A stretch of DNA of 46,293 nucleotides from an uncultured Chloroflexota bacterium (GCA_900696595.1 CAADGT010000029.1:1-46293); one strand, 5' to 3'; shown: positions 1 to 7,950, counted from the stretch's first letter. A program made the numbers and translations. Notes: generated by a model from the letters alone, not told the origin.

Positions 1-68
1 GCGCTACCATGGTTGCCAAGGCTCGAGCCGCCTGGCTTAGCCGCCAATGGGATGCCTTGCCGTTGGCT

Positions 69-126
69 GCTTGATTCTACAGAATTTGAATGCTCCCGCT
101 TGATTCTACAGAATTTGAATGCTCCC
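69..126. repeat. 29-bp unit repeated twice in tandem
   Basis: Two identical, directly adjacent copies (69-97 and 98-126) of a 29-bp unit beginning GCTTGATTCTACAG and ending AATGCTCCC. It is followed at 140-157 by a short element, CCTGAGCGAAGTCGAAGG, that resembles a dispersed word found in many genomes. The rest of 1-252 holds no gene I can support, apart from the terminator at 202-228 and a 16-bp palindrome at 181-196. Confidence 0.85.
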
Positions 127-201
127 ATTGGAGACTTATCCTGAGCGAAGTCGAAGGTTGGTAGTTGAATTATACGTCATGCGACGCGCGCGTCGCGCAA
201 C

Positions 202-228
202 AAAAAACCGCAGACGTTTGTCCGCGGT
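202..228 (-). terminator. Intrinsic terminator of the VOC gene
   Basis: Read on the minus strand, a 9-bp stem with one mismatch (207-215 with 220-228, loop AAAC) is followed by TTTTTTGTTG. It lies about 25 nt past the stop codon of the VOC-family gene, which is the usual position for a Rho-independent terminator. Confidence 0.75.
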
Positions 229-252
229 CTATCGCTCATTGTCTGTGGTCAA

Positions 253-1161
253 CTATCCAACCGGGCGTAACAATACGCCGTTCTGCGATGGATCGTGCAA
301 TAAAATGCCGTCTTCGGTTTTGTTGTAGGGGATGCCAGCCGCCTCCACGCGGGAGGTCGCTTCGCCGAGCGCGGAAGGATTCGGGTAGTCCACGGTCATG
401 AAGCGCAATCCAACGGCATCGGCGGGGGGAGGAGGCGCGCCGACTCCGTTCCAGGTGTTGAGTCCGATGTGGTGATGATATCCGCCCGCCGAAACGAACG
501 CCATCCCAATTCCTTGCGAGACGCCCATGATGTCGAAGCCGAGGACGCCGTGATAAAAATCCAGCGCTTCGTTTATGTCGCGCACATGCAGGTGGACGTG
601 CCCCATGCGGGTTTCGGCGGGGATGGGAGAATCAACGCGATCATCATCGCGGATATGTTTGAAGAGCGCGTCCACGTCGAGCGCTTCGCGTCCGTCGCTC
701 CAGCGTCCGTCCGCCCAGCGCGCTTCGTAGTTGCCGTCTTTGATGGTCCACGAGCCGTCTTCGGGAGATTCACAATATAGTTCGATGCCGTTGCCTTCGG
801 GGTCGCTCAGGTAGGTGGTCTTGGTCATGACGTGATCGGTGGGCGAGTTGGGAATTTTCAACGCAAACAGGCGCGCCATGGCGATGGCAAGTTCGCGGCG
901 ATCGGGGAATAGAACGGCAAAGTGATAAAGCCCCGTGCCGCCGCGATAGCGTTTGAGATTGGGTTCTTCGACAAGTTGAAGCAAGTCCGCGCCGCCCGCG
1001 CCCAAGCCTGCGCGATTGCCCTCGCGCCAGTGGGTTTTGAAGCCCATCGCCTTTTCATAAAATAGAATTTGATTTTCGAGACTGGCAACGGTCAGAGAGA
1101 CGTGTCCCATTTTAACGGCGGGATGAATCGAATATTTTTTAAGGGCGGTTTGTTGGTTCAA
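253..1161 (-). CDS. Two-domain VOC family protein (glyoxalase / extradiol dioxygenase-like, CatE type)
   Basis: The 302-aa protein carries two vicinal-oxygen-chelate modules, roughly residues 15-130 and 185-300. In the first module H20 (MGHVSL), H80 (GLYHF) and E127 (GNGIELY) are spaced like the metal triad of this fold. The second has H188, H190 and a HHHIGLN stretch (229-235) but lacks the final Glu (NGVLLRP). This is the layout of proteins annotated as catechol 2,3-dioxygenase or CatE; the real substrate is unknown. The start is a TTG with AGGA 7 nt upstream, which includes the IHPAVKMGHV segment typical of the family; the first in-family ATG is M18. The gene diverges from the GT-C gene and ends in a clear terminator. 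It appears monocistronic. Confidence 0.85.
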   Translation of the reverse strand: MNQQTALKKYSIHPAVKMGHVSLTVASLENQILFYEKAMGFKTHWREGNRAGLGAGGADLLQLVEEPNLKRYRGGTGLYHFAVLFPDRRELAIAMARLFALKIPNSPTDHVMTKTTYLSDPEGNGIELYCESPEDGSWTIKDGNYEARWADGRWSDGREALDVDALFKHIRDDDRVDSPIPAETRMGHVHLHVRDINEALDFYHGVLGFDIMGVSQGIGMAFVSAGGYHHHIGLNTWNGVGAPPPPADAVGLRFMTVDYPNPSALGEATSRVEAAGIPYNKTEDGILLHDPSQNGVLLRPVG

Positions 1162-1260
1162 GTTAAATTCCTGGTTTCGCGCGTATGTAAAAGGCGCGTC
1201 GCTTTGGCTTTTGTAAAAGACCTCGTTACGCGGGGTTTCCTTACCTGTTTCCCCGCCGGG

Positions 1261-1266
1261 TATAAT
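1261..1266 (+). promoter_or_regulatory. TATAAT box 8 nt before the GT-C start codon
   Basis: A perfect TATAAT ends 8 nt before the ATG at 1275, and no Shine-Dalgarno sequence intervenes. Transcription would begin at or next to the start codon, so the mRNA is probably leaderless. No good -35 hexamer is visible. Confidence 0.6.
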
Positions 1267-1274
1267 CTCCCGCG

Positions 1275-2909
1275 ATGAACTCGAAAATTTTCCGCAACAT
1301 CGCCTTCGTCCTGCTGGTATTCGGCTACATTTATTACTGCCAGCGCTACATCGCCGCGACCAGTTTCGAGATCGAGGGCAAAACCTACTACGTCCTCTTC
1401 GACGACGCGATGATCTCGATGCGTTATGCCTACAACCTCGCGCATGGGAACGGGCTGGTCTGGAATCCCGGCGAGCGCGTGGAGGGCATCACCAATCCCT
1501 TGTGGACTGTTGCCATGGCGTTGATCCACCTCCTGCCGATCGGACTCAACACGACGGGACTTTATATACAAATCTTCGGCGCCTCTCTCCTGACCCTGAA
1601 CCTGTTCTGCGTTAAGAAGCTGGTCGAACACTTTAGCGGCGATCTCTTCGTCATGCTCTCGTCTGTGGCGTTGACCGCGTTCTACGCGCCGCTCAATTCC
1701 TTCGGCTTGCTGGGCATGGAGGTCAGTCTCTTGACGTTGCTCTTGACTGCGGCTGTCTTGATCGCGGTAAAAAGCGAGAGCCGATTCAACGTCCGGGTTT
1801 ACGTTTTACTCGCCGTCTCCACCCTCGTCCGTTTCGATATGGCGGTTCCGTATCTCGTCGTCCTTGCCGTATTATTCTGGACGCAAAAGGAAAATCGCAA
1901 ATCGCATCTGGTTTGGGGGCTGGGGCTGTTGATCCTCTTCCTCGGCGGGCAGACTCTCGCCCGATATGCTTATTATGGCGAATGGCTTCCCAACACCTAT
2001 TATCTTAAAGTCGAAGGCTGGAATACCACCCTGCGCCTCCTGCGCGGACTGTATGCCTTCATCCAATTCGCCTACTTCCATAACTGGGTCTTGTTCCTGC
2101 TCCCCCTGACGATCTTCCTCCTCCGCCGCGACTGGAAAACGACGCTGATGTTCCTGTTGCTCGCCGGGCAGATCGCCTACTCCGTTTATGTCGGCGGCGA
2201 CGCCTGGGAGAATCACGGCGGCGCGAACCGCTACATCGTCATCGCCATGCCGTTGTATTTCGTCGGTTTCAGTTGGGCGGTTGTCGAGTGGATGAAACGC
2301 GGGGCGAACCTCCTCGCTCCTACCGCCGTCCTCGGCGGCGAAGACGGCGGTAGGAGCAAGGTTGTAGCCAAAGGAAATATTCTTGAAGCGGGCTGGCGTT
2401 CTGTTTTCGTGACCCTGTTCGCCTTTTCCTTGCTGACCTTCAACGCCCTGCTCGGCGAGTGGAAATCCATCGAACGCTGGAACTTTACCCGCCGCCCCGA
2501 TTACGTCGCCGGGAACGACCGCAATTTGCAGATTGCCATCTCGCTCGAGAAAATCACGAAACCCGGCGCATCCATCGCCGTCATTGGCGCGGGAACGATT
2601 CCCTATCTCCTCCCCGACCGCTACGCCATAGACATCCTCGGCAAAGCCGACCCGTACATCGCGCATCAAAACGTCCGCGCGCCGATGGGGATTCCCGACA
2701 TCCCGAACATGCGCCCCGGTCATATGAAGTGGGATTACGCCCACACCATCGGCGAACTCCAGCCGGACGTAATCGTCTCGCTATGGGAGAACACCAGCGA
2801 AGAAGCCGCGCCTTACATGAGCGGTTATGATTTCAGGGCGATTGCCACGAAAATCAAAGTCTTCCTGCGAAAAGATTCCCCCAACATCAATTGGGAGGCG
2901 CTAAAGTAA
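1275..2909 (+). CDS. Polytopic GT-C type glycosyltransferase (AftB / ArnT-like)
   Basis: This 544-aa protein has an N-terminal membrane helix (about 6-22), an extracytoplasmic loop with FDDAMISMRYAYNLAHG (42-58) followed by GLVWNPGERVEGITNPLW, then about nine more hydrophobic helices and a soluble C-terminal domain. The Asp pair at 43-44 in the first loop and the VEGxTNPLW signature are known from lipid-linked-sugar transferases of the arabinofuranosyl/mannosyl GT-C group. It likely adds a sugar to a cell-wall glycan outside the membrane; donor and acceptor are unknown. Residues 348-361 are encoded by a perfect 15-bp inverted repeat that looks like an in-frame inserted element. Its stop codon lies in a 26-bp palindrome shared with the convergent gene. 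The mRNA is probably leaderless. Confidence 0.75.
   Translation: MNSKIFRNIAFVLLVFGYIYYCQRYIAATSFEIEGKTYYVLFDDAMISMRYAYNLAHGNGLVWNPGERVEGITNPLWTVAMALIHLLPIGLNTTGLYIQIFGASLLTLNLFCVKKLVEHFSGDLFVMLSSVALTAFYAPLNSFGLLGMEVSLLTLLLTAAVLIAVKSESRFNVRVYVLLAVSTLVRFDMAVPYLVVLAVLFWTQKENRKSHLVWGLGLLILFLGGQTLARYAYYGEWLPNTYYLKVEGWNTTLRLLRGLYAFIQFAYFHNWVLFLLPLTIFLLRRDWKTTLMFLLLAGQIAYSVYVGGDAWENHGGANRYIVIAMPLYFVGFSWAVVEWMKRGANLLAPTAVLGGEDGGRSKVVAKGNILEAGWRSVFVTLFAFSLLTFNALLGEWKSIERWNFTRRPDYVAGNDRNLQIAISLEKITKPGASIAVIGAGTIPYLLPDRYAIDILGKADPYIAHQNVRAPMGIPDIPNMRPGHMKWDYAHTIGELQPDVIVSLWENTSEEAAPYMSGYDFRAIATKIKVFLRKDSPNINWEALK
2316..2357. repeat. Palindromic element inside the GT-C coding region
   Basis: Perfect 15-bp arms (2316-2330 and 2343-2357) flank a 12-nt loop. 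The 42-nt element equals 14 codons and encodes APTAVLGGEDGGRS in frame. A strong hairpin inside a membrane-protein gene, placed between two hydrophobic segments, looks like a REP-type insertion rather than ancestral coding sequence. Confidence 0.8.
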
Positions 2910-2931
2910 CGCCGACTTAAGTCGGCGTTAC
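2906..2931. repeat. 26-bp perfect palindrome holding the stop codons of two convergent genes
   Basis: GTAACGCCGACTT and its exact complement AAGTCGGCGTTAC abut with no loop. The TAA of the plus-strand GT-C gene (2907-2909) and the TAA of the minus-strand oxidoreductase (2917-2919) both lie inside it. It may act as a bidirectional mRNA end, although no T-run follows. Confidence 0.9.
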
Positions 2932-3909
2932 AAAGCCTGTCTTTTGCGATTCATAAACCGCTGAAATGATCTTCTGTACGCGAATGCCGTCCCCCAGCGT
3001 GCAGGATGGTTCGGCTTTCCCCCTGACGACATCCACAAAATGCTTCGTCTGTTCCTGGAACATGACGTTGCGCTCCCACCCCGCCGGGAGCGGATACACA
3101 TCCCAATCCTTTTTCTCCGTTCGGTAGATGCGCGCCGCGCCGTCGGACAGATTCCACTTGATCGTGCCGTTCACGCCGATGATGCGAAATTCATGTTCCG
3201 GCGGCTGTTGGTTGTAATCGAGATGCAAACTTCCCAACGCGCCGCCCTCGAAGCGGACGCCGATCTTGGCGGTATCGTCCGCGCTCACTTCGAGGTCGCT
3301 CAATTTATCGGCAAAGCCCCAAACGGATTCGACGCGTTTCCCCACCAGCCACGGCAGATAATCCAGCGAGTGGCATTGAGTCGCCACCACGCCGCCGCCC
3401 ATATCGGCGCGCGCCGCGTAGCCCTGACGATAATCCTCCCAGGGATGCCACGCAGGCAGATATTCGCCGAAATGAACCGAGGCGGACACCACCCGCCCGA
3501 TCTCTCCGTTTTGAATCCACTCCCTGGTCTTGACCAGACCCGGATGAAAACGGAACTGAAACGCGACCAAAACTTTCGAGCCGCTTTTCTGAACCGTTTT
3601 TTGAAGAACGTCCACCCGCTCCATCGAGGCGGCGATGGGTTTTTCGAGCAAAATGGCGCACCCCGTTTCGGCGGCGGGGATGGCGACATCCAAATGCAAC
3701 GACGTGGGGTTCGAGACAATGACAGCGTCCGGTTTATGTTTTTTCAACGCTTCGGTCAAGTCCGTTTCGACAGGATGTCCCGCCAGTTCATCGTCCGGCA
3801 ACGTGGCTTTATGCGTGCGATACAAGACGATATCCGTTTCGCCCAGCGCGATGAGATTGCGCAAATGGCGGCGTCCGACCGAGCCGAGACCGGCGATGAG
3901 GTATTTCAT
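2917..3909 (-). CDS. Gfo/Idh/MocA family oxidoreductase
   Basis: The 330-aa protein has an N-terminal Rossmann fold with GLGSVGRRH (7-15) and the EKP motif (89-91) that supplies the catalytic Lys of this NAD(P)-dependent sugar dehydrogenase family. The C-terminal half is the beta-sheet substrate domain. An upstream in-frame ATG would add 14 residues, but the chosen ATG is preceded by AAAGGATG and puts the GxGxxG motif where it belongs. Next to a sulfotransferase and opposite a GT-C gene, it probably oxidises or reduces a sugar for a surface glycan (inference). Its stop codon lies in a shared palindrome. Confidence 0.87.
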   Translation of the reverse strand: MKYLIAGLGSVGRRHLRNLIALGETDIVLYRTHKATLPDDELAGHPVETDLTEALKKHKPDAVIVSNPTSLHLDVAIPAAETGCAILLEKPIAASMERVDVLQKTVQKSGSKVLVAFQFRFHPGLVKTREWIQNGEIGRVVSASVHFGEYLPAWHPWEDYRQGYAARADMGGGVVATQCHSLDYLPWLVGKRVESVWGFADKLSDLEVSADDTAKIGVRFEGGALGSLHLDYNQQPPEHEFRIIGVNGTIKWNLSDGAARIYRTEKKDWDVYPLPAGWERNVMFQEQTKHFVDVVRGKAEPSCTLGDGIRVQKIISAVYESQKTGFVTPT

Positions 3910-3932
3910 GTTTTCATCCTTTCCATAGCGGA

Positions 3933-3969
3933 GCGCAAGGTCGGAACGCAAAGCCTCCCGACCTTGCGC
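3933..3969. repeat. Inverted repeat between sulfotransferase and oxidoreductase genes
   Basis: Arms GCGCAAGGTCGG (3933-3944) and CCGACCTTGCGC (3958-3969) form a perfect 12-bp stem with a 13-nt loop. No T-tract follows on the minus strand. It is either a weak terminator, an mRNA-stability hairpin or another REP-like element. Confidence 0.7.
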
Positions 3970-3994
3970 CGATGATGGGAGTCATCGGACTCCG

Positions 3995-5023
3995 TTACCA
4001 GTCGTTATCCTTCTCATACCCCCACCTGACCAATACCTCCCCGGCGATTTCCTTGAACAAGGCTTTATCCCTCGCTGTGAACAAACGCCGCCAGTTGCCC
4101 GCCTGTCCCTTCGGCAGAAAAGAGGCAATGTCTTCGTTCCGTTTTGCCTGCCATTCTTCGTCGGGGTTGGAGGACATTTCAACGAGCAGTTCCTTCCCCA
4201 GCGCCCTGCCCGCCTTCTTCGCGCCGAGAAACTTCCACAGGCGCGACATTTCATCGAAGGGGCTGGCGAGCATATCCTCATATCGCAGCGAGATGTAATT
4301 CTCCCCGTATAACTTTTTACATTCAGAGTCGATCTCCGTTAAATCGTCCGCCCAGCGTTGGGCGACGTTGCGGATGAAGGTCTCGGTAAAGATCGAGCGG
4401 CGTCCGTCGCCAAATGGAGCAGGATCAATTTTCAGATCGGCAATGATGCGCCTGTCTTCCGCCGTCAAAAATTTTGATTCCTCGACAAAGTTGCGGAAGC
4501 GTTCGGATATCAAAACATCCCGCCCATCGCGGACGATGTAGATGATCTTCGCGTCGGGATACAGACCATGCGCCTCGCGCGCGACCCGGGCGTGAATCGT
4601 GGACGACGGGCTTTTATCTCCCACGATGTTTTTTCCCTCGCGCGCGGCGTCGCGCTCCATGATGAAATCCGCCGCGGCGCGCAACACAAGCGGGGACAGG
4701 TCGCGCCCGTGATTCCAGCGGTTCGATTTGCGCGTCAGCCATTCCTCGGCTTCGGGCGAATCCACCAGCGACGCGAGCGTGGGTCTGCGCGTGAAAAAAT
4801 GCGCCTGATAGTTGCAATGCACTTCGGGATGCAGGCGCAGGAGTCGCACGAGAAGGGTTGTGCCGCTGCGGGCGTGACCGAAGACAAAAAATTTTTCGCG
4901 CGGGAAGAATTGCTTGATCTCCGCCAGTTCATCCGCCGTAATGGCGGGAATGGGGTTGCGGCTTTTCTTTTGCGGCTCGCCCTTGACGAGGATGCGCGCG
5001 GCGGATCTGAAACGGGAAAACAT
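3995..5023 (-). CDS. Sulfotransferase family protein
   Basis: The 342-aa protein shows the 5'-phosphosulfate loop FGHARSGTT (48-56) and the 3'-phosphate segment YIVRDGRD (162-169) of PAPS-dependent sulfotransferases, with a basic C-terminal region. It would transfer sulfate from PAPS to a hydroxyl, most plausibly of a surface sugar given its neighbours. It starts 6 nt after the stop of the lipoprotein gene upstream, so the two are co-transcribed. A weak AGG precedes the ATG. The acceptor cannot be told from sequence. Confidence 0.82.
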   Translation of the reverse strand: MFSRFRSAARILVKGEPQKKSRNPIPAITADELAEIKQFFPREKFFVFGHARSGTTLLVRLLRLHPEVHCNYQAHFFTRRPTLASLVDSPEAEEWLTRKSNRWNHGRDLSPLVLRAAADFIMERDAAREGKNIVGDKSPSSTIHARVAREAHGLYPDAKIIYIVRDGRDVLISERFRNFVEESKFLTAEDRRIIADLKIDPAPFGDGRRSIFTETFIRNVAQRWADDLTEIDSECKKLYGENYISLRYEDMLASPFDEMSRLWKFLGAKKAGRALGKELLVEMSSNPDEEWQAKRNEDIASFLPKGQAGNWRRLFTARDKALFKEIAGEVLVRWGYEKDNDW

Positions 5024-5029
5024 GTGTGC

Positions 5030-5629
5030 CTATTTGAAATCCACCCGTTCCGCGGTGATCAGGATCTTGTAGATGATGTTGGCGTCCGTCAGGCACAGAA
5101 TCTTGTCGCCCGATTTTGCGATCGAGCCGTCCGTGCCGCCGATCCATGCCCAGCCGTAATAACACCCCGCCAAGACCCTGGCGGGGAAGACATCGCCCGC
5201 GCCCAATGTGAATGAATATGCGTAACATTCGTTCTTGTCGTTTGGAAAGTTCATGCCAAAGGAAAGGTTGGCGCTGCTGTCTGCCTGGTTGTAAAACTCG
5301 ACGTTGACTTGCGCTCCCTTCGGCTCCGGTTCCGGGATAAGCACGCAATCAGCCGTCGGGGTCGCCATTACGCCGACAGTCGCGGGCGGGAGCGTGGGGA
5401 GCAGGACCAGGGGCGCGGGCGTATTTGTGGGTTGGGGCGTAAACGTAGGCGGAAGGGGCGTCGCGGTGGGAGCGGCGGCGGCGGTTTGGGTCATGGCAAG
5501 CCAGGCTTGCGCTACGGCGGTCGAGGCGATGTCTTCCGCGCTGATTTCGGGCGTGGCGTCCGCGCCTCCGCAGGCGGAGACGACAAGAGTCGCCAGGACG
5601 GTCATGGCAATCAGGAATTTCTGTTTCAT
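5030..5629 (-). CDS. Lipoprotein with Thr-Pro linker, unknown function
   Basis: The 199-aa protein has a signal peptide ending in the lipobox VSAC (lipidated C20), a helical segment, then a linker rich in PTATPLPPTFTPQPTNTP (about 54-72) and a small C-terminal globular domain. Such Thr-Pro linkers are frequent in Anaerolineae exported proteins. I do not recognise the C-terminal domain. GGAG lies 8 nt before the ATG. The gene runs into the sulfotransferase gene, so it may be a surface partner of the same glycan system, but this is only context. Confidence 0.72.
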   Translation of the reverse strand: MKQKFLIAMTVLATLVVSACGGADATPEISAEDIASTAVAQAWLAMTQTAAAAPTATPLPPTFTPQPTNTPAPLVLLPTLPPATVGVMATPTADCVLIPEPEPKGAQVNVEFYNQADSSANLSFGMNFPNDKNECYAYSFTLGAGDVFPARVLAGCYYGWAWIGGTDGSIAKSGDKILCLTDANIIYKILITAERVDFK

Positions 5630-6004
5630 TGGTTTCTCCAGCCTCCATTTTTACCACGAATCGCCTTTCAAACGTTTTGCGGCGGAGGGGCGTCGGCGGG
5701 CTGGCAAGGCTTGGGGAGCAGGATCCGCTTCGAGCGGGGAAAGAGGCGTTCAATCCGTTCGAGAATCTTGCGGCGCGGATAATCCAATTCTCAAAGTGAA
5801 TGAAGGCGGGCGTATCGTAGAGTTTCACGGTCAAAATTGTGACCCATTATCGGGAGGTTTATCAGCATTGCGCGGTTATTTTCGTCACTGTTGACTGCGA
5901 CATATTTAACTAATATGGAATTGAGGGGTAATTTATCGCCGTTGCGAATGGATGGCTTCGGTCATGCCGAGCAAAGACATTCGTCCTTTTGAAAGGAGGA
6001 TGGC
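5630..6004. other. Divergent intergenic region
   Basis: A 375-nt gap between two divergent genes. It must hold both promoters, but I find no strong -35/-10 pair. The only clear element is the GAAAGGAGG ribosome binding site at 5991-5999. No RNA gene or gene remnant is recognisable. Confidence 0.4.
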
Positions 6005-6256
6005 ATGAACGTCAAACCGATTCTGGACGCCGAGCCTGTCGAAGACCCGAACGCCATGCTGGAGAAGGCGCTCATGGAAGAGTTTCTGAAGGAAAAGGGG
6101 TACAGCCTCGAAGGCTTGAAGGGACTCTCCGCCGAACTCGCGGAGAAACTGATGAAGGAAGCCTCGCAATATGCCTCGCTCAAGTTGGAAGAAGTGGAGG
6201 CGCGGGCAAAGTTCGTGAAGGAACTGCAAGACAGCGCTTCGCCTCTGGAAAAGTAA
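6005..6256 (+). CDS. Small helical protein, unknown function
   Basis: The 83-aa product is preceded by a very strong ribosome binding site (GAAAGGAGG, 5 nt before the ATG). It is almost wholly predicted helix, with charged stretches (ALMEEFLKEKGYSLEGLKGL, LKLEEVEARAKFVKEL) and no Cys, signal peptide or membrane segment. It resembles no family I can name. It is followed after 14 nt by the next gene, so both are likely co-transcribed. The word GAGCCTGTCGAAG at 6032-6044 also occurs in the dispersed repeat found in polX, but here it may be coincidence. Confidence 0.65.
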   Translation: MNVKPILDAEPVEDPNAMLEKALMEEFLKEKGYSLEGLKGLSAELAEKLMKEASQYASLKLEEVEARAKFVKELQDSASPLEK

Positions 6257-6270
6257 AAAGGAGAATGAAA

Positions 6271-6597
6271 ATGGCTGCAACAAACTCAAACGCCGAAGGC
6301 GAATCGAACAAAGAAACCATTGCAAATATGGAAGTTGAGATCAGCGAGCTTCAGGGCGCGATCAAGAAGCTCGGGCAGATTGGGGTGGCAGGCTTTGTAG
6401 TCCTTTTAATAGCAGTATTCCTGTTTTTCTCTCATCTTGCAACGATGTTTGATAACGACGCTACCTCCTGCGTTACAGGAATCCTATTGGTGTTAATGAT
6501 GCCTGCGGCGTTCATGCTAAGAAAAAAGTGGGACGCCGCCAACAGTCAACTCAGTGAAAAGCAAAAGGCATTAAAAGAAATGTATAACCGCCAGTAG
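6271..6597 (+). CDS. Small coiled-coil membrane protein
   Basis: The 108-aa product has an N-terminal coiled coil (about 15-40), two hydrophobic segments (about 42-62 and 70-88) and a charged C-terminal helix. The ATG at 6271 is chosen because AAGGAG lies 7 nt upstream; an in-frame ATG two codons earlier would be too close to that site. It is probably an inner-membrane hairpin protein with both ends in the cytoplasm. No function can be assigned. It appears to form an operon with the preceding 83-aa gene. Confidence 0.65.
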   Translation: MAATNSNAEGESNKETIANMEVEISELQGAIKKLGQIGVAGFVVLLIAVFLFFSHLATMFDNDATSCVTGILLVLMMPAAFMLRKKWDAANSQLSEKQKALKEMYNRQ

Positions 6598-6646
6598 CCA
6601 AATTTCAAAAAGACTGTTTTCAAGATCATTACGGATAGGAATCTCC

Positions 6647-6803
6647 ATGACCCGACGCATATTCATTGACCCCGTCGCCCATCTCGAAGGTCATGCCAGG
6701 GTTGAAATTCTTCTCGACGGACAGGGCAATGCGGCCAACTCGTATTCTCAGATTCTCGAACTGCGCGGGTTCGAGCGCTTCTGATCGGGCGCCAGAGGAT
6801 GCC
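6647..6803 (+). pseudogene. 5' remnant of a [NiFe]-hydrogenase large-subunit gene
   Basis: An ATG with AGGA upstream opens 45 codons that read like the N-terminus of a group 3 [NiFe]-hydrogenase alpha subunit (HoxH/MvhA type): IFIDPVAHLEGHARVEILLD (5-24), then ELRGFERF (38-45). A TGA follows at 6782-6784. If one base is assumed lost there, the next codons read IGR and end in MP, echoing the family's FCxGRPVEEMP. The RxCGxC motif that binds the NiFe site, and everything after it, is missing. The lipoprotein ATG follows exactly where the homology ends. It is a dead fragment as an enzyme, but its translation start may still serve as a leader for the next gene. Confidence 0.75.
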
Positions 6804-7286
6804 ATGCGCACAAAGATGATTCTTCCACTCGCCTTTATTCTGGCGACATTGATATGCGCATGTGCTACAACTGCGCCGCCAACACCGACTCCAGTTCCGT
6901 CTCCAACTCCGACGCCGTCGGGTCCAAAGGCAGGAAAATGGGCGGGTGAGGATGTTTCTTTTATTGTGACCGCCGACAACAAGGTTGAAAATTTTGAACT
7001 ACTTATTCCAAATTCTTGCATCATCAAAGTTGCCCAGATTGACATTGACAGCGAAGGGAGATTTGTTGTAAGCCAGAATTATGATTTTACAAATGCCGCC
7101 GACCCCGTTAGTGTTTTCTTGAAAAATATCCTGGGTGAAAAGGGAACCCTCGATATTATCAGCGGGCAATTTACAAGCGATACCGGGGCCAGCGGAGATC
7201 ATCAGGATATTTTCTTTTGTGAAGAGCAGGCGATCATGGGCGATTTTCCGGAGTCGGAATGGACCGCCCAATGGATTGAACCGTGA
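6804..7286 (+). CDS. Lipoprotein with Thr-Pro linker, unknown function
   Basis: The 160-aa protein has a signal peptide with a lipobox ending at C20 (ICAC) and a PTPTPVPSPTPTPSGP linker, then a domain of about 115 residues rich in beta strands. Two Cys remain in the exported part and could form a disulfide. The start at 6804 is favoured because the signal peptide begins there and AGAGGA lies just upstream. An in-frame upstream ATG at 6666 reads, in another frame, through the hydrogenase remnant and is not credible. The domain has no family I can name. Confidence 0.7.
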   Translation: MRTKMILPLAFILATLICACATTAPPTPTPVPSPTPTPSGPKAGKWAGEDVSFIVTADNKVENFELLIPNSCIIKVAQIDIDSEGRFVVSQNYDFTNAADPVSVFLKNILGEKGTLDIISGQFTSDTGASGDHQDIFFCEEQAIMGDFPESEWTAQWIEP

Positions 7287-7320
7287 TGTGCCTTCGCTTT
7301 GATTTGGAAAGAAAAACATC

Positions 7321-7869
7321 ATGAACAACTACAAGATTATTGTTGTTACCTTGATCTTAACAGCCGTTTTGTCCCTGCCCGCTTGTGGCGGCGCGCCTGT
7401 AAACCAGCCGGATTCGGAAGATATCACCCCGCAGTCCCATGCGGAGACCAACCTCTCGCTGGTTGCAGTGTCCGATGAATGGGAATTGGAGATTACCGGA
7501 GCCATATGGGGAGGCGATTCTTCCATGATTCAGATCGGTGAGGGGCAAAAACAACTCTTTGTATTTACAAACCTCACCTATGTCGGGGTTGAAAATGATG
7601 TGCCGGTCCCTGCTTTTGGCGTGAACGACGGCAAAGGGTCTCCATTTGTTGTGTTTGCGAGTTTTGGTTATGGCTCTTCTGTCCCTGAAGGGGGGGAGAA
7701 TTGGATATCTTCATTTGTCACAGGGAATCCGGCCACCAGACACTTCACTCCTGGAGAGAGTTTTCGCCCGCTAATGTTCACTTTCGCCGGTCCCCAAGAT
7801 ACGCAAACTTTCATCTTTTTCTTTGACGACCTGACGCTTGATTTTACTTCTGTAGTAGAAAGCAAATGA
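7321..7869 (+). CDS. Lipoprotein, unknown function
   Basis: The 182-aa protein has a signal peptide and lipobox LPAC (C22). The exported domain looks like a beta sandwich: it contains the phrase LFVFTNLTYVG and a late segment FRPLMFTFAGP, a pattern similar to DUF4352-like bacterial lipoproteins, but this is only a resemblance. It lies 34 nt after the preceding lipoprotein gene. Its function is unknown. Confidence 0.7.
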   Translation: MNNYKIIVVTLILTAVLSLPACGGAPVNQPDSEDITPQSHAETNLSLVAVSDEWELEITGAIWGGDSSMIQIGEGQKQLFVFTNLTYVGVENDVPVPAFGVNDGKGSPFVVFASFGYGSSVPEGGENWISSFVTGNPATRHFTPGESFRPLMFTFAGPQDTQTFIFFFDDLTLDFTSVVESK

Positions 7870-7950
7870 CTCTCGTTTTTGGCATTGACCTTGCCCTGCC
7901 CCGAAACAATCAAGTTGTTGCAAACAGGACGCCAAACGATTGGAGGAAAA

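Noticed and set aside
69-126. Possible CRISPR repeat pair of 29 bp
   Set aside because: The two copies abut with no spacer and are not palindromic.
181-196. 16-bp palindrome GCGACGCGCGCGTCGC
   Set aside because: It lies beyond the VOC terminator and consists mostly of CG steps; no role can be argued.
6032-6044. GAGCCTGTCGAAG match to the polX repeat in the 83-aa gene
   Set aside because: Only 13 nt match and the codons fit the protein, so chance is possible.
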